DNA of 64,000 bases from Enterobacter sp. JUb54 (GCF_014298075.1 NZ_CP060418.1:1922001-1986000), one strand, 5' to 3'; counted from the stretch's first letter, positions 29,170-42,200 are shown. Notes: generated from the sequence alone by a model not told the origin. Made by a program: numbers and translations.

Positions 29170-30200
29170 AAAAAATGCTCGCCGCCGCGGCGCTGGTGCT
29201 CGGAATGGGTGCTGCGCACGCCGATGACAGCAAAACGCTCTACTTCTACAACTGGACCGAATACGTGCCGCCGGGACTGCTGGAGCAGTTCACCAAAGAG
29301 ACCGGGATCAAGGTTATCTATTCGACCTACGAGTCGAATGAAACCATGTACGCCAAGCTCAAAACCTACAAAGACGGCGCTTACGACCTGGTGGTTCCGT
29401 CCACCTACTTCGTCGATAAGATGCGTAAAGAGGGCATGCTGCAGAAGATCGACAAGAGCAAGCTGAGCAACTTCGGCAATCTCGACCCTGAAATGCTCAA
29501 TAAACCGTTCGACCCAGGCAACGATTACTCGATTCCCTACATCTGGGGCGCCACCGCTATTGGCGTCAACAGCGATGCCATCGACCCGAAAACCGTCACC
29601 AGCTGGGCCGACCTGTGGAAGCCGGATTACAAAAGCAGCCTGCTGCTGACCGATGATGCGCGTGAAGTGTTCCAGATTGCCCTGCGCAAACTGGGCTATT
29701 CCGGCAACACCACCGACCCGAAAGAGATTGAAGCGGCCTACCAGGAGCTGAAAAAGCTGATGCCTAACGTCGCGGCGTTCAACTCCGATAACCCGGCCAA
29801 CCCGTACATGGAAGGCGAAGTGAATCTCGGGATGGTGTGGAACGGCTCAGCCTGGGTGGCTCGTCAGGCCGGCACGCCGCTGGAAGTGGTCTGGCCGAAA
29901 GAAGGCGGGATCTTCTGGATGGATAGCCTGGCTATTCCGGCCAATGCGAAAAACGTCGACGGCGCGCTGAAGCTGATCAACTTCCTGCTGCGCCCGGAAG
30001 TGGCTAAACAGGTCGCGGAGACCATCGGCTACCCGACGCCTAACCTGGCGGCGCGCAAGATGCTGAGCCCGGAAGTCGCCAACGACAAATCGCTGTATCC
30101 AGATGCCGAAACCATCGCCAAAGGCGAATGGCAGAATGATGTCGGCAGCGCCAGCACGCTGTATGAAGAGTATTACCAGAAGCTGAAAGCGGGCCGTTAA
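29166..30200 (+). CDS. potD: Periplasmic spermidine/putrescine-binding protein PotD
   Basis: A 344-residue solute-binding protein with a signal peptide of about 19 residues (ending AAHA). Binding-pocket stretches YNWTEYVPPG, ATAIGVNSDAI and MVWNGSAW match PotD. Last gene of potABCD, followed by a strong terminator. Confidence 0.97.
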   Translation: MKKMLAAAALVLGMGAAHADDSKTLYFYNWTEYVPPGLLEQFTKETGIKVIYSTYESNETMYAKLKTYKDGAYDLVVPSTYFVDKMRKEGMLQKIDKSKLSNFGNLDPEMLNKPFDPGNDYSIPYIWGATAIGVNSDAIDPKTVTSWADLWKPDYKSSLLLTDDAREVFQIALRKLGYSGNTTDPKEIEAAYQELKKLMPNVAAFNSDNPANPYMEGEVNLGMVWNGSAWVARQAGTPLEVVWPKEGGIFWMDSLAIPANAKNVDGALKLINFLLRPEVAKQVAETIGYPTPNLAARKMLSPEVANDKSLYPDAETIAKGEWQNDVGSASTLYEEYYQKLKAGR

Positions 30201-30216
30201 TCCGCCGCCGCAACGC

Positions 30217-30245
30217 CGCCCCGGCCTGAACGCCGGGGCGTTTTT
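30217..30245 (+). terminator. potABCD terminator
   Basis: CGCCCCGGC (30217-30225) and GCCGGGGCG (30232-30240) form a 9-bp GC stem followed by five Ts. It also lies next to the stop codon of the convergent ligase gene. Confidence 0.9.
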
Positions 30246-30247
30246 AT

Positions 30248-31876
30248 TTATGCTTCGTCGCCCATCAGAATCTGACCGAACTCGGCCCGCAGCTGATTCT
30301 TCAGTACCTTACCGGTGGCGCTCACCGGCAGGCTGTCAATAAACAGAATCCGGTCCGGAAGCTGCCATTTCGGTATTCGCTGCTGATACCAGGCCAACAG
30401 CTCATGCTCTTCGATCTCGCTGCCCTCCTCCCTGACGCACAGCACTACCGGCCGCTCATCCCAACGTGGATGCTGCGCCGCAATCGCCGCCGCGCTGCGA
30501 ATCGCCGGGTGAGCGATGGCAATGTTCTCCAGCTCTACCGTGGAGATCCACTCGCCGCCGGACTTAATAATATCTTTCGCCCGATCCTGAATCACCAGAT
30601 AGCCATTTTGATTGAGCGTGCCAATATCGCCGGTATCGAACCAGCCGTCCGGGGTCATGGCGCTCTCCGGGCGGCCATAATAACTGGCGACCACCCAGTG
30701 GCCGCGCACCTGCAAATATCCCTGAGTCTCACCGTCGTCGGGCAGCGGTTGGCCGTCCACATCCACCACCCGCAGCTCGATGCCAAAGATCGCCCGCCCC
30801 TGGCCGTGACCCAGCTTATCCTGCGCCGCCTGAGGCAACGCCTTGTGTTTGCTTAACGGCGTGTTGATCGTGCCGATCGGCGAGGTTTCCGTCATGCCCC
30901 AGGCGTGGATCAACTCAATATCATAATCGCGGCGGAACACCTCAATCATCGACGGCGGCAAAGCCGAGCCGCCAACAAAAGAGCGTTTAAAATGCGGCAA
31001 GCGAATCTCCGATTTGCGCAGCGCCGCCAGCAGGCCGGCCCAGATCACCGGGACGCCGAACGCCACGCTGACCTGCTCTTCACTCAGCAACCGCAGCAGG
31101 CTTTCGCCATCAAGATTCGGCCCCGGCAGCACCAGTCGCGCCCCCACCATGGCGGCGATAAACGGCGTTCCCCAGGCATTGACGTGGAACATCGGCACCA
31201 CCGGCAACAGCGAATCCTGCGCCGAAATACCGGCGGCATCTGGCTGATTGCCGCTGAGGGCATGCAGCACCAGCGAACGATGGGTGTTCAGCACCCCTTT
31301 CGGCTTTCCCGTCGTTCCCGAGGTGTAGCACAGCGAGGCGGGCGACTGCTCGCTGAGATCGGGCCAGCGATACTGTGGGTCCGCCTCGGCGAGCAGGTCA
31401 TCAAAGAACAGCAGCGAGTCCACGGTGGCAAGCGCCGCCTCGTTGCGCGGTTCCAGCACAACAAAATGTTTCACCGTCGGTAAGTGTGGACGCAGCGCGG
31501 CGATCAGCGGCAGGAAGGTATAGTCGAAAAACAGGACCTCGTCGGCAGCATCATTGATGATAAACACCAGATGCTCAACGGACAGACGCGGGTTGATAGT
31601 GTGCGTCACCCACCCGCCGGCGCTGACGCCAAAATAGATTTCCAGATGCCGGCGATTATTCCACGCCAGCGTGCCGCAGCGGGCACCTTGCGTTATCCCC
31701 AGGCGCTGCATGGCACTGGCCAGACGCCGCGCACTCTCCGCTACCTGCCCCCAGCTGCTGTACTCCCGTCCTGCTAACGTCCCGACCGAGACAATACCGG
31801 TATCGGTGTGATAGCGCGCGGCATGTTCGAGTAGCGCTCGGGTCGTTAAATCCTGATACATCATCGATGGATGCAT
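30248..31876 (-). CDS. AMP-forming acyl-CoA ligase
   Basis: A 542-residue ANL-superfamily ligase that activates a carboxylic acid as the acyl-AMP and transfers it to CoA. Motifs: P-loop YTSGTTGKPKG, AWGMTET, YFDTGD-type GWFDTGDIGTLNQNGY, the hinge DRAKDIIKSGGEWIS and the catalytic Lys in SATGKVLKNQLR. It is most like medium/long-chain fatty-acid ligases. Substrate cannot be read from sequence. Lies alone, divergent from the cytochrome b561 gene across 313 bp. Confidence 0.85.
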   Translation of the reverse strand: MHPSMMYQDLTTRALLEHAARYHTDTGIVSVGTLAGREYSSWGQVAESARRLASAMQRLGITQGARCGTLAWNNRRHLEIYFGVSAGGWVTHTINPRLSVEHLVFIINDAADEVLFFDYTFLPLIAALRPHLPTVKHFVVLEPRNEAALATVDSLLFFDDLLAEADPQYRWPDLSEQSPASLCYTSGTTGKPKGVLNTHRSLVLHALSGNQPDAAGISAQDSLLPVVPMFHVNAWGTPFIAAMVGARLVLPGPNLDGESLLRLLSEEQVSVAFGVPVIWAGLLAALRKSEIRLPHFKRSFVGGSALPPSMIEVFRRDYDIELIHAWGMTETSPIGTINTPLSKHKALPQAAQDKLGHGQGRAIFGIELRVVDVDGQPLPDDGETQGYLQVRGHWVVASYYGRPESAMTPDGWFDTGDIGTLNQNGYLVIQDRAKDIIKSGGEWISTVELENIAIAHPAIRSAAAIAAQHPRWDERPVVLCVREEGSEIEEHELLAWYQQRIPKWQLPDRILFIDSLPVSATGKVLKNQLRAEFGQILMGDEA

Positions 31877-32189
31877 GAATGATACTCCGCGACTGGCTGA
31901 TTATGTTGTGTGTTGGGCTACCACTAAATCTGGCAACAACCCGCAGAACCGACCAAAAGAGATGTGCAAAATTTAGCGTTGACGCACAACAATTGCCCTC
32001 TGGCGCTGGGGAATGTGATGGAAGCTGGTTTTTTACAACAGCTTACGACTGGCAACCGGTCGGGTGAAACCGGTCAGACAGCGGATAAGTTTCCGGCGGG
32101 AATTATCACAATTAATTTAAGGTTTTGTGATACATCGGGGACCACTTTTGAGCCACACTGTTTTTAACGCACTGACCGGGAATATAACA
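31877..32189. other. 313-bp divergent intergenic region
   Basis: It separates the ligase gene from the cytochrome b561 gene and must hold both promoters. A short direct repeat ACCGGTC occurs at about 32053-32082. I see no convincing known operator, hairpin or small gene. Confidence 0.4.
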
Positions 32190-32801
32190 ATGAACACGCC
32201 AACGTTTCAGGTTAAGCCCGCGACCATTCATCCTTTATGGTTAAGAATATGTCACTGGGTGAATGCCCTCGCGATATTAATAATGGTCACCAGCGGCTGG
32301 CGTATTTATAACGCATCGCCACTATTTGCTTTCGACATTCCGGATATTATTACCCTCGGCGGCTGGCTTGGCGGGGCATTACAATGGCATTTCTTCGCTA
32401 TGTGGCTATTTGCGTTGAACGGCCTGGCGTATTTGGCACTGAATATCAGCAGCGGGCGATTAACACGCCAGTTCTGGCCGCTGTCGCCGCGAGGCCTGGT
32501 GCAGGATTTACTTTCGGCCCTGCGCGGTAAGCTGGCCCATGACCATGCCGGACAATATAACCACGTCCAGAAACTGGCTTATCTGTTCGTGATGGTCGAT
32601 AGCATTATTCTGACGCTATCTGGCCTGGTTATCTGGAAATCGGTGCAGTTTCCCCTGCTGAGAGAATTACTTGGCGGTTATGACAACGCCCGCGTTATCC
32701 ATTTTCTGGCAATGTCGGCGCTAGTGGGTTTTGTGGTGATTCATCTGATCATGGTGCTGTTAGTACCGAAAACATTACTCGCCATGCTCCGTGGACGATA
32801 A
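32190..32801 (+). CDS. Cytochrome b561-type membrane protein
   Basis: A 203-residue cytochrome b/b6-domain protein with about four transmembrane helices. Candidate haem-ligand histidines are in LRICHWVNAL near the start, ALQWHFFAMW, and the late ARVIHFLAMS and FVVIHLIMVL helices. It starts at ATG 32190 with GGGA upstream. It lies 10 bp before the molybdoprotein gene, so it is the likely membrane electron donor, in the manner of YedZ/MsrQ for YedY/MsrP. Confidence 0.8.
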   Translation: MNTPTFQVKPATIHPLWLRICHWVNALAILIMVTSGWRIYNASPLFAFDIPDIITLGGWLGGALQWHFFAMWLFALNGLAYLALNISSGRLTRQFWPLSPRGLVQDLLSALRGKLAHDHAGQYNHVQKLAYLFVMVDSIILTLSGLVIWKSVQFPLLRELLGGYDNARVIHFLAMSALVGFVVIHLIMVLLVPKTLLAMLRGR

Positions 32802-32811
32802 GAGGTCTCTG

Positions 32812-33600
32812 ATGAGCCAACGTGATAAATCACTGCCGACTGCCGATAAGAACATCATTATCCAGGACGCCAGTCGGGAAATAAATAAACAACTGTCTGC
32901 CGAAGGCCGTCGTCGTTTTTTAAAACAGGGCTTAACCCTCGGCGGTTTAATGATGTTGACCGGATGCGACATCAGTAATAACAGTTCGGTCGAAAATACC
33001 CTGAGCCGTATTTCCCGATTTAACGATCGTGTTCAACAATGGTTATTTAACCCTGATGATCTCGCGCCGGTATATCCCGAAAGCATGATAACGCGCCCCT
33101 TCCCGTTTAATGCGTTTTATAGCGAGGATCAGGCGCCGACGATCGATGGCAGCGATTATCGTCTGGAAGTCACCGGGCGCGTGAGCGATAAACGTGCCTG
33201 GAGCCTTGCCGAACTGCATAACATGGCGCAGGTCAGCCAGGTTACGCGGCATATTTGTGTGGAAGGATGGAGTGCCATTGGTAAATGGGGCGGCGTACCC
33301 TTTGCCCTGTTTCTCAAAACGATCGGGGCGGACCTGAATGCCAGCTACGTCAGCTTCCGCTGCGCGGATGATTACTACACCAGTATTGATATGGCAACCG
33401 CCCTCCACCCGCAGACCCTGATGGCATTAACCTACGACGGTCAGATTTTGCCTCGCAAATATGGCTTCCCGATGAAGATAAGGATCCCTACCAAGCTGGG
33501 CTATAAAAACCCCAAACATATTTTGGCTATTGAAATCACCAATCGCTACCCCGGCGGTTACTGGGAGGACCAGGGCTATAACTGGTTCGGCGGTAGCTAA
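32812..33600 (+). CDS. Tat-exported sulfite-oxidase-family molybdoprotein (MsrP-like)
   Basis: A 262-residue oxidoreductase of the sulfite oxidase molybdopterin-binding family. A twin-arginine motif (RRRFLKQG) at about residues 34-41 is followed by a hydrophobic stretch ending LMMLTGCDIS, a lipobox-like site with Asp at +2, which suggests a Tat lipoprotein kept in the inner membrane. The Mo-ligand Cys lies in RHICVEGWSAIG, comparable to RMRCVEAWS of E. coli MsrP. AGAGG precedes ATG 32812. Substrate is inferred from context: methionine sulfoxide in the neighbouring Met-rich protein. Confidence 0.8.
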   Translation: MSQRDKSLPTADKNIIIQDASREINKQLSAEGRRRFLKQGLTLGGLMMLTGCDISNNSSVENTLSRISRFNDRVQQWLFNPDDLAPVYPESMITRPFPFNAFYSEDQAPTIDGSDYRLEVTGRVSDKRAWSLAELHNMAQVSQVTRHICVEGWSAIGKWGGVPFALFLKTIGADLNASYVSFRCADDYYTSIDMATALHPQTLMALTYDGQILPRKYGFPMKIRIPTKLGYKNPKHILAIEITNRYPGGYWEDQGYNWFGGS

Positions 33601-33661
33601 TTCACTGTGGTCATCATCTGTGATTGATCCAGAACGTATACACTCATGAAGGAATGACGAA

Positions 33662-33964
33662 ATGAAAAAGCTCAATACCCTGCTGATGTGCTCTGCTTTG
33701 CTGTTTGGAATGGCCGGCGCCAACGCGGCTGACAATATGGCCAAGGACAATATGGCGAAAGACAGTATGGGCAAAATGTCCCATGACTGTACCAAAGACA
33801 GCATGAAAAAAGAGTGTATGTCGAAGGACGGCATGGCCAAAGACGGGATGAAGAAAGATGGCATGTCGAAGGACAGCATGCATAAAGACACGATGAGCAA
33901 AGACGGTATGGCCAAAGATTCAATGTCGAAAGACAAAATGGCCAAAGACGCCATGAGTCACTAA
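33662..33964 (+). CDS. Secreted pentapeptide MXKDX-repeat, methionine-rich protein
   Basis: A 100-residue protein with a 22-residue signal peptide (ending GANA). The 78-residue mature part is almost only pentapeptide repeats of the form M-x-K-D-x and holds 15 Met (19%), 2 Cys and many Lys/Asp. It has no hydrophobic core and is probably unstructured in the periplasm. It lies 61 bp after the MsrP-like gene with AAGGAA upstream of its start. Context suggests a sacrificial oxidant scavenger like the MrpX peptide of Azospira suillum; metal binding is an alternative. Confidence 0.85.
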   Translation: MKKLNTLLMCSALLFGMAGANAADNMAKDNMAKDSMGKMSHDCTKDSMKKECMSKDGMAKDGMKKDGMSKDSMHKDTMSKDGMAKDSMSKDKMAKDAMSH

Positions 33965-33990
33965 TTCTCGTCACGCCCGACGCCAGGATC

Positions 33991-34023
33991 AAAGCGATTG
34001 CCCACCCAGGCAATCGCTTTTTA
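33991..34023 (+). terminator. Terminator after the MXKDX-repeat gene
   Basis: AAAGCGATTGCC and GGCAATCGCTTT form a 12-bp stem with a short loop, followed by TTATTA. It closes the cytochrome/molybdoprotein/MXKDX unit. Confidence 0.85.
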
Positions 34024-34045
34024 TTATCGGGTAAGGCCCCGGCGC

Positions 34046-34870
34046 TTACAGATCCTTTAGCAGTTGCTCAATAAATGCCGGAACCACTTCACTCGCCAGC
34101 CCGTAGTGTTTTTCAGCAAATTCGCTGCCCACCTGGCTCGGTTCAAGGTTTAGCTCCACCGTATGCGCTCCCTGCAGACGGGCTTCGTGGACGAAACCGG
34201 CCGCCGGATAGACATGCCCGGAGGTGCCGATGGCAATAAAGATATCGGCATCGGCCAGCGCGCTGTAGATGTCATCCATCCCCAGCGGCATCTCGCCAAA
34301 CCAGACCACGTGCGGGCGCAGCGGCGCCGGGAACTGACAGCAGTGGCACTTGTCCTCTGCGGTGACGTCCCCGGTCCACTCCAGCACCTGCCCGCTCCAC
34401 GAACAGCGGACTTTGAGTAACTCACCATGCATGTGGATCACCCGCTGATTCCCGGCGCGTTCGTGCAGGTTATCAATGTTCTGCGTCACCAGCAGGAAGT
34501 TGTCGCCCAACGCCGATTCCAGTTTCGCCAACGCCTGATGCGCCGCATTTGGAACAATATCGGGGCCTTGCAGTTGTCGGCGACGGGCGTTGTAAAACGC
34601 CTGCACCAGCGCGGGGTCACGGGCGAAACCTTCCGGCGTCGCCACATCTTCAACCCGGTGCTCTTCCCACAAGCCATCGGCAGCACGGAAGGTTTTTATA
34701 CCGGACTCCGCCGAAATCCCAGCGCCGGTCAGCACCACAACCTTAGGTTTATCCATTGTATCCACCGCCGTCTTATCCTCTTTAAAGAAAATCCGCTGGC
34801 GCAGACGTTCACGCAAGCGACGTTTGTTACGGCGAAAACGGCTCAATCGGTGTAAGCGGCGCGACAACAT
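34046..34870 (-). CDS. cobB: NAD-dependent protein deacylase CobB
   Basis: A 274-residue sirtuin. NAD-binding [22 protein letters not shown] with the catalytic H in [13 protein letters not shown], and a CHCC zinc-site half are visible. The Arg-rich N terminus ([19 protein letters not shown]) corresponds to the long form of E. coli CobB. It removes acetyl and succinyl groups from lysines. Same strand as nagK, 14 bp downstream of it. Confidence 0.96.
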   Translation of the reverse strand: MLSRRLHRLSRFRRNKRRLRERLRQRIFFKEDKTAVDTMDKPKVVVLTGAGISAESGIKTFRAADGLWEEHRVEDVATPEGFARDPALVQAFYNARRRQLQGPDIVPNAAHQALAKLESALGDNFLLVTQNIDNLHERAGNQRVIHMHGELLKVRCSWSGQVLEWTGDVTAEDKCHCCQFPAPLRPHVVWFGEMPLGMDDIYSALADADIFIAIGTSGHVYPAAGFVHEARLQGAHTVELNLEPSQVGSEFAEKHYGLASEVVPAFIEQLLKDL

Positions 34871-34884
34871 AGCTACCCCTGTGG

Positions 34885-35796
34885 TTAACGAGTCAAATGA
34901 AGGAAGGCCGCACCGCGCATACCCCCAGCATCGCCATGACGCGCGCGTTCAATTCGCGGCACCCTGGCAACCGGCAGTAAATGACGCGGCAGGCGCTGCG
35001 CCAGCCCTTCGCTTATTGCTGTAAAGTTAGACAACCCACCGCCAAGCACCAGCAAATCCGGGTCGACAATGGTTAAAATATTCCCCAGACAGACCGCCAG
35101 CAGGTCAAGATAGCGCTCGACGTGCTCACGCGCCCGCGCCTCGCCCTGTTGCCACTGGGCGACGATCTCGGGGGAAGTTAAGGCGTGTTGATAAAAGTGT
35201 TCATACAGCCAGGCGAAACCGCGGCCGGAAAGATAATTTTCAATGCAGCCCAGTTGGCCGCAGCCGCAGCGGGTGAGCGGGAAATCACGCCCCACCACCT
35301 CGAGGGCATCAACCGGCAGGCGGATATGGCCAAATTCGCCGGTGATATAACTATGTCCGGTAATCGATTTACCGTTGAGTACCAGTCCACCGCCAACGCC
35401 GGTGCCGAGGATCAGCCCCATCACCAGCGGATATTGCGTGAACTCGTCGTCCCAGGCTTCTGAGAGGGCAAAACAGTTAGCGTCGTTGTCCAGACGAACC
35501 TCGCGCCCGAGACGAGCGCTGAGGTCGGCACGAAGCGGCTGGCCGCTGGCGGCGGGAACGTTGGCGGCGTACAGCGTGCCGTCCGCCGTTTCCGGCATTC
35601 CCGGAATACCAATGCCCACCGTTCCCTCACAGTCAAAACGGCTGTCCGCTTCACGTACCAGCGACTCCACCGCCTGCTGAAAATCCTCATAACCTGTTTT
35701 TGGTGTGGCAACGCGCTTTTCCCAACGCAGTCGCCGCTCTTGATCGAAGACACCCAGTGCTATCTTGCTGCCGCCAATGTCAAATCCGTAGTACAT
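34885..35796 (-). CDS. nagK: N-acetylglucosamine kinase NagK
   Basis: A 303-residue ROK-family kinase that phosphorylates GlcNAc released in murein recycling. The N-terminal ATP motif [23 protein letters not shown] with the catalytic region, and the ROK zinc motif [10 protein letters not shown] are intact. It acts downstream of nagZ, also in this window. Confidence 0.96.
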   Translation of the reverse strand: MYYGFDIGGSKIALGVFDQERRLRWEKRVATPKTGYEDFQQAVESLVREADSRFDCEGTVGIGIPGMPETADGTLYAANVPAASGQPLRADLSARLGREVRLDNDANCFALSEAWDDEFTQYPLVMGLILGTGVGGGLVLNGKSITGHSYITGEFGHIRLPVDALEVVGRDFPLTRCGCGQLGCIENYLSGRGFAWLYEHFYQHALTSPEIVAQWQQGEARAREHVERYLDLLAVCLGNILTIVDPDLLVLGGGLSNFTAISEGLAQRLPRHLLPVARVPRIERARHGDAGGMRGAAFLHLTR

Positions 35797-35842
35797 TCAG
35801 CAATTCCTCTTGTTAACCAGCAAAGCCGGTTATGACGATAAA

Positions 35843-37086
35843 TTACTGGCCACTCAGCACCCTCGCCGGGTCAATGCGGCTGGCGCGGCGGGCGGGATAC
35901 CAGCTGGCCAGCAAACTCAGCAACAGTGCCGTCACCAGCACGTAAACGACGTCCAGCCAGTGCAGTTCAGACGGCAGGAAGTCAATAAAATAGATGTCGC
36001 CGGACAGGAATTTGTGCCCAATCAGATATTCGATCCCGTTAATCACCGATGTCAGCTTCAGCGCGCCAACCACGCCGATCGCCACCCCAATCAGGCTCCC
36101 GACCGAACCGGCAAGTAAACCATACCAGACAAAGATGGCGCGGATCAGGCCGTCTTTGGCCCCCAACGTGCGCAGGACCGCAATATCGCTGCTTTTATCT
36201 TTCACCGCCATCACCAGGGTCGAGACGATGTTAAAGCAGGCCACGCCGATCACCAGCACCATCGCAAGGTACATAATGGCGCGGATCATCTGAATATCAC
36301 GATACATATAGCCGTACGTCCCGATCCAGCTCTTGATGTAAACGTAGCTGTTGGTCACTTCCCCCGCGTCACGCACCAGCGTATTGGCGTGGAAGACATC
36401 GGTGACTTTAATCGCAATCCCGGTGACGCTGCTACCCATATCCAGGTACTGTTGGGCATCGCTCATCGGGATCATCGCAAAACTGTGATCGAGCTGACCG
36501 CTTAACTGCAAAATCCCGGTCACATGCAAGCGGACGCGTTTAGGTTGCAGGAGCTGATGTTCGGAGTCGGAATTGGGGATCATAATCGACACCCAGTCGC
36601 CCTGCTTCACGTGCAGCGCATCCGCAACCCCTTTGCCCAGAATCACCTGCTGCTCGCCGGCTTTAAAGCTGGCCCAGGCGTTATTCTGGATATATTGCGG
36701 CAGCGAACTCAGGCGGCTCTCCTGTTGTGGATCAACGCCCTTCACCTGGATCGCGCGCATGTTGCTGCCGCTCTCCACCAGCCCGGTAAAGTTGATGTAA
36801 GGGGCGGCGGCCACGATGCCCTTCACCTTCTCAACTTTCGCCAGCGCTTCGTTCCAGTTGGTCCAGGGCTGTTTGACCGGCTCAATTTCGCCATGAGGCA
36901 CCACCGCCAGAATGCGGTTATTCAGCTCACGTTCAAAGCCGTTCATCGCGCTGAGGCCGACGATTAATACCGCCACCCCGAGAGCAATGCCGATGGTCGA
37001 AATCACCGAAATCAGCGACACCATGCCGCCACGTCGCCGACCGCGGCTAAAACGCAGGGCAATCAATAACGATAACGGAGCAGTCA

Positions 37087-37087
<1 letters not shown>
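35843..37087 (-). CDS. lolE: Lipoprotein-releasing ABC transporter membrane subunit LolE
   Basis: A 414-residue MacB/FtsX-type membrane protein with one N-terminal and three C-terminal helices around a large periplasmic domain. With LolC and LolD it extracts outer-membrane lipoproteins from the inner membrane for LolA. Starts 1 nt into the lolD stop, in the lolCDE order. Confidence 0.96.
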
Positions 37088-39124
<2,037 letters not shown>

Positions 39125-39261
39125 CTATCAGAATCTTTCCCCTGGATGCCCTCGCCTGCCGTCAATCGGGTTGGCGAATGCGGGTCAATCACGGATAATC
39201 ATCATCATTGAATGTACGGTATCCACATAGAGCGAATCACGAAGGGATCCTGATAACAGCT

Positions 39262-42200
39262 ATGTCTCAACACTATCGATACGCACTGCCGGTGAAGCCC
39301 GGCGATCAGCGGCACCTCGGCGAATTAACCGGTGCGGCCTGCGCCACTCTGGTGGCGGAAATGGCCGAACGCCACGCCGGACCGGTGATACTCGTCGCCC
39401 CGGATATGCAAAATGCCCTGCGTCTGAATGATGAAATCCGCCAGTTTACCGACAGCATGGTGATCGGCCTGGCGGACTGGGAAACCCTCCCGTACGACAG
39501 CTTCTCGCCGCATCAGGATATTATCTCTTCCCGCCTCGCCACCCTTTACCAGTTACCCACTATGCAACGCGGCGTGCTGATCGTGCCGGTCAGCACCCTG
39601 ATGCAGCGCGTCTGTCCGCACAGCTTCCTGCACGGGCATGCGCTGGTGATGAAAAAAGGCCAGCGCCTGTCGCGCGATGGTCTGCGTACGCAGCTGGACA
39701 GCGCCGGCTACCGCCATGTGGATCAGGTGATGGAGCACGGCGAGTATGCTACTCGCGGCGCCCTGCTTGACCTGTTCCCGATGGGTAGCGAACAGCCCTA
39801 TCGTCTCGACTTCTTCGATGATGAAATTGACAGCCTGCGCCTGTTCGACGTCGACAGCCAGCGCACGCTGGAAGAAGTGCAGGCCATCAATCTGCTGCCT
39901 GCCCACGAATTCCCGACCGATCAGACCGCCATCGAGCTGTTCCGCAGCCAGTGGCGCGATCGTTTTGAAGTGAAACGCGATGCCGAACACATCTATCAGC
40001 AGGTCAGCAAAGGCACGCTGCCGACCGGGATCGAATACTGGCAGCCGCTGTTCTTCAATGAACCGCTGCCGCCGCTGTTTAGCTACTTCCCGGCGAACGC
40101 CCTGGTGGTCAACACTGGCGATCTGGAAGCCAGCGCCGAGCGTTTTCAAAATGAAACCCGCGCGCGCTTCGAGAGCCGCGGCGTTGATCCTATGCGCCCG
40201 TTGCTGCCGCCAGAACTACTGTGGCTGCGGGTCGATGAGCTGTTCAGCGAGCTGAAAAAGTGGCCGCGCGTGCAGCTCAAAACCGAGCGCCTGGCCGAGA
40301 AAGCCGCCAACACCAACCTCGGTTATCAGACGCTGCCGGACCTCTCCATCCAGGCGCAGAGCAAAGCGCCGCTGGATAATCTGCGCCGCTTCCTCGAATC
40401 TTTTGATGGCCCGGTGATCTTCTCGGTAGAAAGTGAAGGCCGCCGTGAAGCCCTCGGCGAAGTACTGGCGCGCATCAAAATCGCCCCGAAACATATTCTG
40501 CGGCTGGAAGAGGCGAGCGGCAACGGCCGCTATCTGATGATTGGCGCGGCTGAGCACGGGTTTATCGATGGGCAACATTCGCTGGCGCTGATTTGCGAAA
40601 GCGACCTGCTGGGCGAGCGCGTGGCGCGTCGCCGTCAGGATTCCCGGCGCACCATCAACCCCGATACCTTAATCCGCAACCTGGCAGAGCTGCATGAAGG
40701 CCAACCGGTGGTGCACCTCGAGCATGGCGTAGGCCGCTATGCCGGAATGACCACCCTGGAGGCGGGCGGCATCACCGCTGAGTATCTGATGCTCATCTAT
40801 GCCAATGATGCCAGGCTGTACGTGCCGGTCTCTTCTCTGCACCTGATCAGCCGTTACGCGGGCGGCGCGGAAGAGAACGCGCCGCTGCATAAACTCGGCG
40901 GCGATGCCTGGACCCGTGCGCGACAGAAAGCGGCGGAAAAAGTCCGCGATGTGGCAGCGGAACTGCTCGATATCTACGCCCAGCGTGCCGCAAAATCCGG
41001 TTTTGCCTTCAAACACGATCGCGAACAGTATCAGCTGTTTTGCGACGGTTTCCCCTTTGAAACCACTCCGGATCAGGCGCAGGCCATCAACGCCGTGCTC
41101 AGCGATATGTGCCAGCCGCTGGCCATGGATCGCCTGGTGTGCGGCGACGTTGGCTTCGGTAAAACCGAAGTGGCGATGCGCGCCGCCTTCCTGGCGGTTG
41201 AGAACCACAAGCAGGTCGCGGTGCTGGTGCCGACCACCCTGCTCGCTCAGCAGCACTTCGATAACTTCTGCGACCGTTTCGCCAACTGGCCGGTTCGCAT
41301 CGAAATGCTATCGCGTTTTCGTAGCGCAAAAGAGCAGGCGCAGATCCTTGAGCAGGCGGCGGAAGGCAAAATCGATATTCTTATCGGAACGCACAAGCTG
41401 CTGCAAAATGAGGTCAAACTGCGCGATCTTGGGCTGCTGATCGTCGATGAAGAGCACCGCTTCGGGGTCCGTCACAAGGAGCGCATCAAAGCCATGCGCG
41501 CCGATGTCGATATCCTGACCCTGACCGCCACGCCAATTCCGCGAACCCTGAATATGGCGATGAGCGGAATGCGCGATCTTTCCATTATCGCCACTCCGCC
41601 GGCCCGTCGCCTGGCGGTGAAGACCTTCGTGCGCGAGTACGACTCGCTGGTGGTGCGCGAGGCTATCCTGCGTGAAGTGCTGCGCGGCGGCCAGGTGTAC
41701 TACCTCTACAATGACGTGGAAAACATCCAGAAAGCCGCCGACCGTCTGGCGGAGCTGGTGCCGGAAGCGCGCATTGCCATTGGTCACGGGCAGATGCGCG
41801 AGCGCGAGCTGGAGCGCGTCATGAACGATTTCCACCACCAGCGGTTCAACGTGCTGGTGTGTACCACCATTATCGAAACCGGGATCGATATCCCGACCGC
41901 CAACACCATTATCATTGAGCGGGCTGACCACTTCGGTCTGGCACAGCTGCACCAGCTGCGCGGGCGCGTCGGGCGTTCGCATCACCAGGCTTATGCCTGG
42001 CTGCTGACGCCGCATCCGAAAGCCATGACCACCGATGCGCAAAAGCGCCTCGAAGCCATCGCCTCGCTGGAAGATCTCGGGGCCGGCTTCGCACTGGCCA
42101 CCCATGATCTTGAGATCCGCGGGGCCGGGGAACTGCTGGGCGAAGATCAGAGCGGACAGATGACCACCATCGGCTTCTCGCTGTATATGGAGCTGCTGGA

